A stretch of 64,000 nt of DNA from Melitaea cinxia (taxonomy: Eukaryota; Arthropoda; Insecta; Lepidoptera; Nymphalidae): positions 7,874,001 through 7,938,000 of the forward strand of contig NC_059416.1 of assembly GCF_905220565.1 (NCBI RefSeq), given 5' to 3'. The translations under genes were made by a program, and so were the position numbers. The notes beneath the pieces were generated by a model. It did no database searches, was not told where the DNA came from, and saw nothing but the letters and a program-made list of their open reading frames with translations. Shown here in pieces: positions 22,860 to 34,847 of this stretch. Positions within the stretch are counted from its first letter, which is position 1; every line of letters starts with the position of its first letter.

Positions 22860-23990
22860 GTGAGTTGTGTGTATTGTGTAATTTTGAGGCTCAAATTAAT
22901 TTCTAATTTTACTGGGGCTAACTTTGATATTTTACTAGTGTAATATTTTATTTATGTGACTTAAGATTTAATAACCTTGAGCACGAAAATTCTCCTGTTA
23001 TTACAAAGATAAAATCAATGCAATTAACACATAACATTTATCGTATACTTACATAGTTAGATTATAAATAAAACAGTGTTTAAATAAGTCAAAATATATA
23101 AAAAAAAATCTACGTATCCATATTAAAATAACAAAGTTCGTTTTAATTTATATCGTCAAAACCATCATATCATTAACGAAAAAAAAAGAGCACAAAGCAA
23201 CCACTTAAACAACCGATTCACTTAAATATATCGACATCATTAATACTCGTCAAATATTGTAAAGAAATATCACAAACTATTAGTATATCGTTAATTGCAG
23301 AAAAGAAAAGCAATGTAATACCAACCGCTGGGAGTACATAAAATATTAATCCCCTAGTAATGACAGAGGACGCGGCTAATGATCGGACATTTATTCTTTA
23401 CAAAGTGGACCTGGTACAAAATAGTGGATATACGATGTATAAATAAGCCGTGACTAAATTGTTTTTGGTAAATTGACTTTTAATTGTACAAAAACAATGT
23501 ATGTTAATATTATTATAACTAATCTTTGGATTGTTTTACGTTGCAATTATATTTTTTAAAGTTAATTGTTGACTATTATTTGTGGATATTATGTACTGAA
23601 TTCGGACTGAAGTCGTTATTCTTTTAATGTACATATACTTACGAGAAGAATAATACTAAATTCTAACTTAATAAGCCTACTAGTCATATAATAAAAATAT
23701 TGGGTATAACGTATTAAAATAAAAATAAAAATGTATTCATGTTTTAAAGACATAGAAGGCGAATTCAAAATCTGTGTACTTATTATTCTAAGTTCTGCAG
23801 AAAGTAGGTTGAAGTACGCTTAACCTAATTACAGTAGAATAATAACATTTCTTACAATATATAATGTATCCTATTTTTTTGTATGCAAACCCTCATCTTG
23901 TTAGTTCTTAATTTGTTTTAGGACTACTTTCTGCTCACATAACTTTTAAAATTATGTGTCCATATTCCAGGTTTTCGCAGACGTGTATCT
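22860..23990. other. AT-rich non-coding DNA
   Basis: No gene seen. Positions 23330-23460 are somewhat less AT-rich, with a TATA-like 'GATGTATAAATAAGCC' at about 23434. Too little to call a promoter. Confidence 0.4.
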
Positions 23991-24004
23991 TGATAACCTC
24001 TAGA

Positions 24005-24235
24005 GTATCAAAGTAGCGTACGGCTCGCCTGATAGTAAACACCCGTAATATCAGGAGCATTGCAAGCACGTCGCCAATACCCCTGACCCTCTAGAACTGT
24101 CTACCTTACCCACCATAGGAATACAATGCTACTTTAGAGCTATATTATTTAGCTGTGATCTTTTGTTGAGGTACTTCTACAGTTGAGCTACCCCAAAATA
24201 ATGAGCATTGTATTTCCTGCTTTGCCATCTCAATT
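24005..24235 (+). repeat. Degenerate 'GTCGGCAAAC'-family repeat
   Basis: Contains 'AGCGTACGGCTCGCCTGAT', 'CAGGAGCATTGCAAGC', 'TTATTTAGCTGTGATCTTT' and 'TTTCCTGCTTTGCC', in the same order as at 60600-60880. Confidence 0.6.
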
Positions 24236-24390
24236 GAATTGTATTTACGAGTTCCTTTATCTCTTCATATTCGAAACTTGACTGAATAATAAATATAGTG
24301 GCTTTCGTCGCATTTAAGAACGAAAGTACCGAGCGTCCTCCAACAAGTACATCGCAAGTTAGTTCTCATAATATTAAATATTTATTGACT

Positions 24391-24640
24391 AGGTAGCCCG
24401 CTGGCGTAGTTTGTAGTGACCCTGCTTTCTGGTCCGATAGGGGTTGTGGGTTCGATAACCGCCTCGAGTCTGGGTGTGATATATGTATTTAACTATTTAT
24501 TTATATATTATAAGTATTATTGATTTGTATTTATCGAAAATAATATGTAGCCATATAATCCGGCTGTTAACTATAACGCAAGCATTAAGTTGCTAATTAG
24601 AGACAGGCGACTGTGTGTGTATACATACACCTATATCTAT
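24391..24640 (+). mobile_element. tRNA-derived SINE, second family
   Basis: The head has A-box-like TGGCGTAGTTTG and B-box-like GGTTCGATAACC. The body contains GAGTCTGGGTGTGATAT and the tail 'CGCAAGCATTAAGTTGCTAA' followed by a TG-rich end. A reverse-orientation member lies at 49840-50088 and a 3' part at 48430-48560. Confidence 0.7.
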
Positions 24641-24659
24641 ATACATACACTCACAGACG

Positions 24660-25450
24660 ATATTTATTTATTATATTTATCCCCATATCGTCTTTTTTGT
24701 CGTTATAATACTAGATTTACTAAAATAATATAGACTCTTACGAACATTATCCGAGAAACATGACTTTTAACTTGATGTAGTCCTGGGAATGAGATAATTT
24801 GAATTCATGAACGCATCTGAAAGCTTTATGTTTTTAATTTCGATCGCTCCCCTAACGAACGAGCAGCAATAATTTTTATCAGCCGAAAGAATATTTGGGT
24901 CATGGTGCTCTATCCAATGGTTTATTGCCGAGTTTTAAAGGTGATCGTTGGATTTATTTTTCTGTAGCCGTTACAGGTATGGCATGTGACAATGTACTTT
25001 GGTTTAGCAATTTTAGCAAGTGTCAGGTCTGCGATATACCATATCATCATATACCATATTGAATGAAAGTAATATTTAAAGGTGCGTTAATATTTACAGA
25101 ATGTTGTCAAAAATAGAAAGTATTTTTAGAAAGAAGAATTTTGTACCTTAATCGGAAGGGGCAGTTGCTAAATATTGTTCGGTATTTGTTTTTTCTCCTT
25201 GACATATATATCAAAAACACTGATTGATGATAAACCGCTGGATAAGTTTACTTTATGCTACTTTAGAATGGTTACTTACCTCGTGTTTCAAATGATCGAA
25301 ATAACACAGGTACAAACCCTATTTGTAAAGGAATTTATTACCTAATCATGAAAGTAGCTTAGGTAAGGTTATGTATTAATTTAAAAAATGCAATGTAAAC
25401 AAATAATTCGGAGCTGTCTTCTCACACTTGATTTTGTCAAGACTGAAAAT
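24660..25450. other. AT-rich non-coding DNA
   Basis: No gene or classified repeat seen. Confidence 0.4.
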
Positions 25451-25454
25451 GTTA

Positions 25455-25622
25455 TACTAATATTGTAAGGCTGAGAAGCTTGTTTGTTTGTTTGTTTAAT
25501 GCACTCATCTCAGGAACTGCTTGTTTGAAGTGAAACATTATTTCAGTTTTGAAGAGCCCATTTACCGAGGTTTACCTACAGGTTATATTTTTTCCTCATA
25601 TTAACGCAGACTAAATCGCTGG
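25455..25622 (+). mobile_element. Degenerate Helitron-like element
   Basis: Begins 'CTAATATTGTAAGGCTGAGA' and includes TTTGTTTGTTTGTTT and 'GAGCCCATTTACCGAGG', matching the 4445 and 12782 family. No clear CTAG end. Confidence 0.5.
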
Positions 25623-25625
25623 AAA

Positions 25626-25700
25626 CAGCTCACTTCAGCCTATCGCAGTCCACTACTGGACACAGGCCTCTACAATTTCGCGTCAAAAATGGCTTGAACT
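25626..25700 (-). repeat. RTE-tail repeat fragment
   Basis: Plus-strand 'CAGCCTATCGCAGTCCACTA' and 'CGTCAAAAATGGCTTGAAC' match the minus-strand end of the family at 43225. Confidence 0.65.
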
Positions 25701-25719
25701 TTTTTTAATCGAAAGGTGG

Positions 25720-26207
25720 TGTGTGTCAATTGGTCTCATTTAAATTTATTTGAGATCTAACAATTACTTTTCGAGTTATATCTAATAATGCGTTTTTACT
25801 TGACGCTTTTTTCGTCGACCTACGTTGTATTATACCGCATAACTTTCTACTGGATGTACCGATTTTGATAAATTTTTTTTTGATGGAAAAGAGATATCCC
25901 TAGTTTGGTGCCATGATTAGGAAACCAGGATCTGATGATAGGATCCCAGAGAAATCGAGGGACTCTAGAAAATCCGCAATAACTTTTTACTAGGTGTACA
26001 GATTTTGAAAAATTTTAATTTTATCGAAAGCTGATGTTTATTATGTGGTCACATTTAAATTATATCGAGATCTGATAACTAATTTTTGAGTAATCTTTGA
26101 TAACGCGTAGTTACTTGACTATTTTTTCGTCGATCTACGTTGTATTACTCGTCGCTGTAATTGAAGTCGGTTTTTTTTTCTTTTGCGAGCAAACACAATT
26201 ATCAAAA
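25720..26207 (-). repeat. 'GAAGTCGGTTTTTT' interspersed repeat
   Basis: Ends on the plus strand with 'GTAATTGAAGTCGGTTTTTT' and 'TTGCGAGCAAACACAATTAT', the reverse complement of the GTGTTTGCTCGC start seen at 33605 and 47649. It holds two related internal segments, each with a 'TGATAAATTTT'/'TGAAAAATTTT' block and a 'GATAACGCG'-type block, so the repeat is internally duplicated. Class unknown. Confidence 0.6.
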
Positions 26208-26337
26208 TAAAAAGCAATTAATTCTGGCCAAAACTTTAGTTATAAGATGTCAAGGATTATTCATTATGTAAAAGAACGTATATATAAACATACTTAATAA
26301 TAGATAATACATAATAATAGACAATACATAATAATAG

Positions 26338-26340
<3 letters not shown>

Positions 26341-26382
<42 letters not shown>
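26341..26382. repeat. (AT)n microsatellite
   Basis: About 20 AT units after a short CACACA lead. An ORF translating it as alternating Tyr/Ile is an artefact. Confidence 0.9.
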
Positions 26383-26384
<2 letters not shown>

Positions 26385-26652
26385 TAACCTTAATATTCTT
26401 CTATTATGTCTTAATTTCCCTTTGTAATACAAAGTCGTCAATCCCCAGTTTTAATACAAGTGGAATAGACGAAAGGATTTCTCTCGAAAGTCCACTCGAC
26501 TCCAACCAACTTAGGTCACGTTTCGACGGCGTTCAATCCGTAATGGATTAAACTTAGTCGAAAGATTGGCGTTAATGGTATGTAGGTATATGCCCCCACA
26601 AAAGTATACAGCTTTAAGACTAGAACAGTCTTATAAAAGATTTAGTATAATA

Positions 26653-26868
26653 CTAGCTTTTACCCGCGGCTTCACTCGCATTGAATTTTTTTGATAAAAT
26701 TTATCCTGTGTTACGTCGCATTGATTCTTTTTTTTAATAAAAGTAACCTATTTTACTTCTAATACCTCCAAAAATATGTGTACAAAGTTTCATGATGATC
26801 GGTTAAGAAGTTTTCGCGTGAAAGCGTAACAAACAAACTTACATTCACATTTATAATATTAGTAGGGA
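26653..26868 (-). mobile_element. Short Helitron-like element
   Basis: Minus-strand start TCCCTACTAATATTATAAAT, end CGCGGGTAAAAGCTAG. Closest relative in the window is the copy at 9881-10051. Confidence 0.65.
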
Positions 26869-26879
26869 TTAATAGGTAA

Positions 26880-27660
26880 GAGTCTACTCCTTTATCTTAG
26901 CACAAAAATATACAATTACCATAGATTATTATTTAGTTGAGTTTTAATGTAATTGAAGAGGCAAAATTATTTGAATTACATAGAAAAAACACTGCGCTAC
27001 TTATTATTTTCTGCGCTTATGTTATAGTATTTTACTAAAACAACAGTATTAAAATTATTCATTTGTACTTGTCAGTAGTAATACACTCGTAATTAAATTT
27101 GTTTAACTCTTTACTCGTGTCATTGCAGGCTATATAATACGTTACTATATACAGAAGCGAACTTGTAACCCTAAAAATATAATGTCAATTCATTGTTCAA
27201 ATAACGAAACTCAATCCGAGTGAAGCCACAAGATTTATTTGGTTTCTTTGTAAACCTGTTACATGCTTTCAAGTTTGATTGATTCATCGAAGTCAAATAC
27301 AAAATAAATTACAAATATGAAAGATATATTAAGTAGGTGGCGTTCGTCTGGAGGGTGAAAGAGTGATACACCCCAAATGTAAGGGGTGCTTTTACTTCGT
27401 ATAATTAATGCTATATTTTACAAGTAAGAGAGACAATTTCGTTTTAATTGGGATTAACCCTTTTTAAATTAGTAGCATTAAGTATTATAGCATTTAATAT
27501 TGATATGATTCTTACAAGCTATTATTTATTTATAATTATAATAAAACTTATACTTATATATCCGTTTATTTGTATTAGTATCTTTTAGTAGAGAAGAAAA
27601 CGCAAGATGAAATTTTGAATCTTATAAATATATCATTATCTTTAGCAGCAACTTATTAAT
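26880..27660. other. AT-rich non-coding DNA
   Basis: No gene or classified repeat seen. Confidence 0.4.
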
Positions 27661-27667
27661 GAATTTA

Positions 27668-27795
27668 AAATAGATAGATACTCTTTATTGTACACAACAA
27701 CGATCAACACAATAACATATTACAAATAAATAAAAAAACAGTGTACAAAGGCGGTCTTATCGCTAGAGTAGCGATCTCTTCCAGACAACCTTTGG
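27668..27795 (-). mobile_element. 3' end of a Jockey/CR1-group retrotransposon
   Basis: On the minus strand it reads GGTTGTCTGGAAGAGATCGC, then a complementary 'TAGCGATAAGACCGCC', then 'GTACAATAAAGAGTATCT'. The same order occurs at the 3' end of the element at 39615-41998. The copy is truncated to its tail. Confidence 0.65.
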
Positions 27796-27829
27796 GTATA
27801 TAGGACTATCAACTATCGAGTACAAATAC

Positions 27830-27965
27830 ACATACATATACAGCACAATACATACATAGATACATACATACAAACATATATATATACACATATATACACA
27901 CACATATATATATACACATACATACACATATATATACATACGCATAAAAATACTATACCTACATA
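27830..27965. repeat. CA/TA-rich microsatellite
   Basis: Interrupted (TACATA)/(CACATA) repeats. Minus-strand ORFs rich in Tyr, Ile, Cys and Val here are translation artefacts. Confidence 0.85.
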
Positions 27966-28420
27966 TAAACGAAAAACATATAATATGGATAAAAGCATAG
28001 AATACAAAATACAAGTGAAGCAATACTCCTACATTTTGTTATGCAGAGATAAAAAATTATGACGTACTAAGTGACAAATAGTGCGCCTTGAGGTATTTTT
28101 TTTTTTATATTATTAAAATATACTTTTAACAATAATGATATTTATAATATCAAAAGATTTAACTGTGAAAATCTCTTCTATTCTTTACCATTTGCTTTAA
28201 ATTATTTGGAGTAGACATAGCGATTTTAAATGTCATTTATTATACTTAAAAGTAAAAGTAAACACGAGAAAACAGAAATAAAACTTGCTTTCAAACGTTC
28301 AATGTTATCCATCCATAGCATCATAAAACAATTCATTAATATGAAATTTTATTTGCCCGAAAAAATCGTCTGTTTGTTGCATTTTTTTCAAGTTTTCGAA
28401 AAGCAACAATTATCCTTTTT

Positions 28421-28723
28421 AGGGTTCTGTACCCAAAGGGTAAAAACGGGACCCTATTACTAAGACTTTGATGTCTGTCCGTCCGTCCGTGCGTCTGTTC
28501 GCCCGTCATCCGTCTATCACCAGGCTGTATCTCAAGAACCGCGATAGCTAGACAGTTGAAATTTTCACAAATTAAGTATGTATTTCTATTGCCACAACAA
28601 ATAATAAAATCAAAATAAAATAAATATTTAAGGGGGGCTTCCACACAAAAAACGGCTTATCTTGTCTATTTTTTGTTATTTGACCTAGTCAATAATACGG
28701 AACCCTTCGTGCGCGAGTCCGAC
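28421..28723. repeat. 'GGTTCCGTACCC' TIR repeat (MITE-like)
   Basis: Left end AGGGTTCTGTACCCAAAGGG; right side holds ATACGGAACCCTT, giving roughly 13-bp imperfect inverted ends. The interior has 'TGTCCGTCCGTCCGTGCGTC' and 'CACCAGGCTGTATCTCAAGA'. I recognise this as a common lepidopteran repeat; the transposon class is unsure. Confidence 0.6.
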
Positions 28724-29024
28724 TTTTTTATTTAAATATTCGTTTTTGTTCGTCTGCTTCAAATAATGCAATAATTACGTTCGATACCCGATCGATTAAG
28801 GAATATTCCAATAAAATACAAAGCAATGAACACCTGTAGGTAGATATGTATATAGCGGAACGGGCCGCAAAAGCAACGTCAATATGCTAAATTTTTTGCA
28901 AAAAAGATAGAAAAAAAGATTAACGGAAAAACTACGCTGTCAAGCATCGAGTATGGTTTTTCCATACAAATTATTTTAAATGAATTTTATACTCTACGCT
29001 CAGTGTAGCAGCGCAGCGTAGCGA

Positions 29025-29278
29025 TTAACACATTAAACGCCGGCAATTTTTCGTTGGTGCTGCAGGGGACACAACATGAACGCGAGCCAGAGTCAACTTA
29101 AAAAATATGACTTAGAAAATATTCCATATAGTGTAAGGAAAAATAAGTAATATTTAAGAATGGGTACGGTAGTGCAATAAAAATTTATCATAATTTTTTT
29201 GTAAATACTTTTAAACTGGCCCCATGGACTAAAAATTTGAGGCCCAACTGGTGTTCCCTATGGCGTTCAACGTATTAA
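29025..29278. mobile_element. piggyBac-like MITE with TTAA duplication
   Basis: A 246-bp core (29029-29274) is bounded by TTAA at 29025-29028 and 29275-29278. Ends are CACATTAAACGCC and, reversed, TACGTTGAACGCC, about 13 bp with three mismatches. TTAA target sites are the hallmark of piggyBac. No transposase coding. Confidence 0.65.
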
Positions 29279-29474
29279 GCATCAAACCTTCTTCAACGTA
29301 CAGAAGAGGACTTTGCCCAAAAAAGGTGATATTTGTGAATTTTTGAGTTTAGGTCATCGTATCATTAAACAACTACGAACAGCTATTAATCTGATGTAAA
29401 GCAAATATAATAATTAAAAACAGAGAGATATAAATATAACTACCAAAATTCCTATATATATGTATATAAAGATA

Positions 29475-29725
29475 CTAGCTGTGTCCTGCAATGTCACCCA
29501 CGTTTTGAGGAAAAAATGTACTAGAATATTATAAAACCTATTTATCTTGCTCGTTCAATAGACTATCCAATACAAAAAGAATATATCAATTCGAACTAGT
29601 AGTTTTTGAGCAATCTTTGATAACGCGTAGTTACTTGACTATTTTTTCGTCGATCTACGTTGTATTACTCGTCGATGTAATTGAAGTCGGTTTTTTTTTT
29701 CGTTTGCGAGCAAACACAATTATAT
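29475..29725 (-). repeat. Helitron scrap and 'GAAGTCGG' repeat fragment
   Basis: 29475-29550 resembles a degenerate minus-strand Helitron end (ACTAGCTGTGTCCTGC, 'AGAATATTATAAAACC'). 29600-29725 matches 26080-26207 almost base for base ('TTTGATAACGCGTAGTTACT', 'GTAATTGAAGTCGG'). Confidence 0.5.
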
Positions 29726-30035
29726 ATCTTATTGGAAGATATTTCATAGAATCCACTAAAAACAGTTTTTTTTATCAAGGTATTCAAGTCTTGTCCTACA
29801 AATCACTCGCTGCCACTCGCTCGTCGCGTGATATTTTAAGCCTATCTAAAACTACATCGATATCAATAGAGAGTATTATTTACAACATGCCAGATAAGAT
29901 AGTGCTGGCCAATAAAATTGAACTTGATACCCATTTTAACTATCTGCTGGTATAGTAGCTTAATGTTAGAAAATCGTCAGCTTTTTCATTAACTATCACC
30001 TATTATTATTGTTTATTATGTATGTTTCGTTTCCC

Positions 30036-30300
30036 CCAGCCTATCGCAGTCTACTACTGGACATAGGCCTCCCCATGTTCCGCATCCGCAAGTATAGTAA
30101 AATAGACTTTATGAGGGAAAAACTCAAAAACTACTTGTCAGACCTCGCTCCAATCTAAATGCGACCGCACTACAAGCACCAGCTTTTCAAATCATCACAT
30201 GCGGTACACGCAGTAAAAACTTATAAGAAAACGCACATTAAAATAAAGTGGAGTTGAGAACCTCTCGAGCCTCTGTCCTTTTTTTTGAAGTCGGTTAAGA
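30036..30300. repeat. RTE-tail scrap followed by a 'GAAGTCGG' repeat end
   Basis: 30036-30075 carries 'CAGCCTATCGCAGTCTACTA' (minus-strand RTE end). 30095-30300 ends 'TTTTTTTTGAAGTCGGTTAA', the plus-strand 3' end of the family at 33605. Confidence 0.5.
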
Positions 30301-30309
30301 ATACGCAGA

Positions 30310-31160
30310 ACGTTCGTTTTAAACACTGGAAGTCCATCGTTTTCATGTAATTGATTATGAAACACTCGAGATGCTTTTTAAATATTATCAAGCGATTCAA
30401 GTGCTAGAATATCAGTGATATGGTATCAGTACATTATCATTATTTAGATGTGAAGTAATTTAAACTTGTGTTACGTTAACATTTTAAGTTTTAGAAACTT
30501 TTTTTTCTGGATAACTATGTGTACGCGCTTAGGTCAATCCAATTTAATTCTACAAACAAGCATTAAAAAAATACAATCGAATTTAGAACCTTCTCATTTT
30601 TTAAGTCAGCTAAAAATAAAAAATATATATTATAAATTATTATAATATATTATTAAAATATTAGGTTGTCAAAGCACACGGTCAATGCCCTTTTGTATTG
30701 GTTACAATAGTGCACCCGTCTTAAGAAAGGTTAACTTTAAACTTCACTACGCGTCGTCGCTTTCATACGTGGGATGAAATACTCAATTTCAATTGTTTTT
30801 CTACGTTTGCTATCATCGATGCTGATTTTTCTGTAAGAAAATCTTTTTTAATAATTAAAAAAAATATACAGCATTTTTTTAAGAATAAATATGTACATTT
30901 ATATACAGGTATACCTGTGTAAGTATTTCAGCATACGCATAGTTAAAGTTGATCTAAAGGTGAGTTGATGCTGAAGTCTGATGCTCTCTATGTTGAGATG
31001 GTTGAACTGGAACTTGATTTGATTTAGACCCTTGATTTTAAATTTAACAGTTTAATGTTCAATTTTGTTCTGACAGAAGTTTCATATAGGTTCCAATTCT
31101 ATTTTTAAAATGTTTCACTTGTAAACATTCTTTTTTTTTAAATAAAAATGGCAGACAACT
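30310..31160. other. AT-rich non-coding DNA
   Basis: No gene or classified repeat seen. Confidence 0.4.
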
Positions 31161-31162
31161 AG

Positions 31163-31480
31163 TCTAATATATAAAATTCTCGTGTCGCGGTGTTTGTAGT
31201 TAAAACTCTTCCGAAACGGTTTGACCGATTCTCATGAAATTTTGTTTGCATATTGGGTAGGTATGAGAATCGAACAACATCTACTTTTCATCCCGCTAAA
31301 TTTTAAGGGTAGTCCACCCCTAATTCTTTTTTTTTTAATTTTTAGATAAATTATTTATTTCTTATTTTATTATGATTTGGCGTTAAAAAATACATACAAT
31401 TCTAAGTTTTCACCCTTCTACCACCAACCCCTATTTTTAAACAGCGTTTAGCGCAAGACAACGTTTGCCGAGTCAGCTAG
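31163..31480 (+). mobile_element. Helitron-like element, complete ends
   Basis: Starts TCTAATATATAAAATTCTCG, includes CGAAACGGTTTGACCGATTC and 'CAACATCTACTTTTCATCCC', ends ACGTTTGCCGAGTCAGCTAG followed by T. This is the longest plus-strand member of the family in the window. Confidence 0.7.
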
Positions 31481-31489
31481 TCAGTTTAT

Positions 31490-32325
31490 AAAATGATAAA
31501 AACCGTACCTATAAATTTTTATAGACTACTATAGCATACAAATCTACTTGTCTAAAAGTGTTTCGAAAGAGATCGCTCCTATAACGACGGGAACGTCGTT
31601 TTAATTTCGTTCTTCACGTACAATGACGTGTAGTGTATGTATAGTCATGTGACGAATTGGTCGCGTCATGATGCATTAGTTAACTTTTGACGTACGTTAA
31701 AGACAAACGCATAAGGTCTATGTTACACGAAAGTATTAAATATCCATTACACCTTGTTAGTTTCTACATTTGCTACTATAATTAACATTATATGATGTTT
31801 TATTAAATTCCTCGCATCGCTTTGTATCGTTCGCCTAGGGTCTATCTTACAATTAAACAAAGTGTCTTAGCAGATGACAGTAAAAGCTCTATAAAAATAA
31901 TTTAAAAATACAGCAAGATAGATTTTAAAAATTGTAGTCAAAAGGTTTAACTGCTGGGAAAATGTCTTACTTTACAAGTATGAGGGACAACTATTTCAGC
32001 TGGTACCACAACGGAATGGCCAACAAGAATACATATATAAATATGCATATGTGTTTTCACTATAAATAAGTTATTATTATAAGAAAGAAGAGAGCTTATG
32101 ATTCGGTGCAAAATTACAAAAATGTTAAAGATGTGTGTGGAGTTAGTGACGCTGATTACATGCAACATATTACCAAATTTGTATTAAAACACAGTTGATA
32201 TATATTTTTTTAATATTAACTGTGGAGTGTAGTTGCAGATTCTTCAATGTAGAATCTACATTCTGAATTGGCGGTAGCTTCCCTTTTAAACATAATAGAA
32301 ATTTACATTGTATAATTGTGTTTTG
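31490..32325. other. AT-rich non-coding DNA
   Basis: No gene or classified repeat seen. Confidence 0.4.
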
Positions 32326-32329
32326 CCCA

Positions 32330-32625
32330 TAATCACCACGCTGGGCAGCCGGGTTGGTGACCGCAGGGCTGGCTTTGTTGCACCGAAGACGCTGCTGCCC
32401 ATCTTCGGCCTGTGTATTTCACAGCCAGCAGTTGGATGGTTATCCCGCCACCGGTCGGCTTTTTAAGTTCCAAGGTGGTAGTGGACCTGTGCTATCCCTG
32501 TGGTGTGGTGTGGTGTGGTTTGGTGACTATGGGCAAAACACATGAGTTCACGTTATTTTTGGCGTAAATTCGTGGAGGCCTATGTCCAGCAGTGGACTGT
32601 ATAGGCTGTAATGATGAATTTACTG
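32330..32625. mobile_element. RTE-tailed repeat with inverted 5' half
   Basis: 32330-32490 is the 5' half in minus orientation ('AAGACGCTGCTGCCCATCTT', 'GGTTATCCCGCCACCGGTCG'). 32522-32622 is the 3' half in plus orientation ('CATGAGTTCACGTTATTTTT', 'CAGCAGTGGACTGTATAGGC'). The halves meet at the same family position (GTGGTGAYTATGGGC), as expected from twin priming during target-primed reverse transcription. A TGTGG-type simple repeat sits at the junction. Confidence 0.75.
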
Positions 32626-32639
32626 CACATTTGAAATAA

Positions 32640-33600
32640 TATGGAATAGGAAAGTAACAATATTGTAACCAAAAAAAGTGATAAGACGACTCTTACAGGC
32701 AACCCTAACAAAAGAAAATATCGATAAAATAAACAATTAAGTTTTATTGATACATCAAATTAAAGTCTCAACCTGACATCATAGTCATTCTATTTATCGA
32801 ACATTAAGTTATCAATGTGGCACAATTATGTATACTTTTATTTTATAAAAGCAAGTATTTGATATTTATTTGTTTTTTTAAATTACTAAATAGAATACAA
32901 AAATATTTCAAATGTTAGAGTACAACGGTATAAATGATATAAGCGATAGATTTTAACGGTAGAACGAAACGTAGTAACGAACGAAATGTAACAGGCAAAA
33001 TCGTGTAACCGCGCGGGTGAAGTTGGATGCAAAAAACTAGTTATATAATAATCGGATTGAATGATGAACCTTCATTGAAACATAAAGTTTACCTTTTAGC
33101 TCCGATGAAACAGATTTTTATCATTGTCTTCAGAAAGTGGCAGGCTTTTACGAAAAAATAAAATGTGTACTAAAAAAAAGAAACATTTTTTTAATTCGCA
33201 GATAAAAATGATTCAAATTGTTTTTAATTAATATTATTTTATTTTGATACTTCTATAATATACTATTTACTATTTTCATCAAATAGTTTTGTGTTCTTGT
33301 TTGTTAGTTTATTTAAACGACGATTTAAACTTAAGTTTATTTTCATAATTACAACGATTGAACTCAAACGTAATTAAAATGAAATTATGATCCTAGGAAA
33401 TTTATTTGGAAATATATTTCATAGCTGTTGAAAGTCTTAGGCAACTGATTGGTTTATTTATAATAAGCACGAATTTACAATACTTACAAATTTTTAAAGA
33501 AAATCAAATGAATTAATAACCTTTCCATGCATTTTTTTACACATTATCTGTGGATTGTGTGCAGTATAGAGCCCGTTTACTTTTTGCTTTAAATTAATGT
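32640..33600. other. AT-rich DNA with a Helitron-end scrap
   Basis: 33000-33040 ends 'GCAAAAAACTAG', resembling a Helitron-like 3' end. Otherwise nothing recognised. Confidence 0.4.
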
Positions 33601-33604
33601 TGCT

Positions 33605-33885
33605 GTGTTTGCTCGCAAACGAAAAAAACCGAGTACACGACAAAAATGAACAAACGCACTAGTCGTCTCTCCGATTTTCGAGAGTTTCCCTCGATTTCTC
33701 TGGGATCCCATCATCAGATCCTGGTTTCCTTATCGTGGTATCACATTTGGGATATCTCCTTTCCAACAAAAATTATCAAAATTTGTTCATAAACGACGAA
33801 GCTATCCCCGAACAGACATAAAAAAATAAAATAAAATATATACGTAACTTCCTCCTTTTTCGAAGTCGGTTAAAAATGACGATTC
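33605..33885 (+). repeat. 'GTGTTTGCTCGC...GAAGTCGGTT' repeat
   Basis: Starts GTGTTTGCTCGCAAACG, has 'CATCAGATCCTGGTTTCCTT' and 'CATAAACGACGAAGCTATCC', ends TTTTTCGAAGTCGGTTAA. Same block order as 47649-48007; related minus-strand copies at 25720 and 29600. Class unknown. Confidence 0.65.
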
Positions 33886-33889
33886 GAAA

Positions 33890-34845
33890 CTGATTCTGAC
33901 CGATTCTGTTGAAGCCTATTTGCATAAAGCTATTGTTGATTTTGATTTCGATAAACTCTAGTTTTAATTAGCTTGATTTCAATTCATGATCCTTGGGTTA
34001 AGATCCCTTTTTTTATTACAGTATGTAACTATATTTTTAATAATAAAACGTTGATATATGTTTATTTACCTATGAGAAAACATCATTATAGCCAATTCCA
34101 AGCATTTATTAAATGCACAAATATATCTTAAAATAAATAACGACAACGTTATACCATTACATAAAAAAAAATCAGAATAAATTGTACAAAAATATTAATT
34201 CAAAATATTATCTCTGACGTCCAGTTATCACATGAAAACCACTCCATTCTGGCGAACCTCATGACGACAACAGTTAATATTCAGGTGCGATTTATTGATT
34301 ATTTCTCCTGTGTGCAAAAAGGACAAAATTCTCTAGAGGATTGCCAAACCTGTATCTATAATCAAAGGACACGTGAGGGAAAATGTAGCATTATTTATTA
34401 CATTTTATTTATTTGTAGACCTTGATGGACCCTTATGGACTATCATATCTATAAGTAATCAAAACAATCTCTAATACTCGTTTTGTGAAATATATATATA
34501 TAATATAAACAAGAGTAATATACTAAAAACTATATCAAGATATTATTAAGACTAGCTGACAAAATAGACGTTATTCAGTCTTACGAAATGAATACGCCTG
34601 AACTTAAAATAATCGTTATTTTTAACAGTTTCTAGTTTTGTTTGCAAATTTTATTATTTTTTTTTATTTCGTAAGAACAAATAAAGAAGACAAAATAGAA
34701 CAGAACAAAGTATTAGAATACTTAAACAAAGAAATGAATCAAAATAATAATATATAAATACATATCAAACTAGATAAATTACATGTAAGGAGTTTAACGT
34801 ACGCTAAATCCACGCATTTTTGTAATCTTAACTTGATAGACAGGT
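33890..34845. other. AT-rich non-coding DNA
   Basis: No gene or classified repeat seen. Confidence 0.4.
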
Positions 34846-34847
34846 TA

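Noticed and set aside
27763..28023. Two overlapping minus-strand ORFs rich in Tyr, Ile, Cys and Val
   Set aside because: They arise from the CA/TA microsatellite and a retrotransposon tail.
29617..29955. 112-residue ORF
   Set aside because: Its first half is the minus-strand 'GAAGTCGG' repeat; the remainder has no domain.
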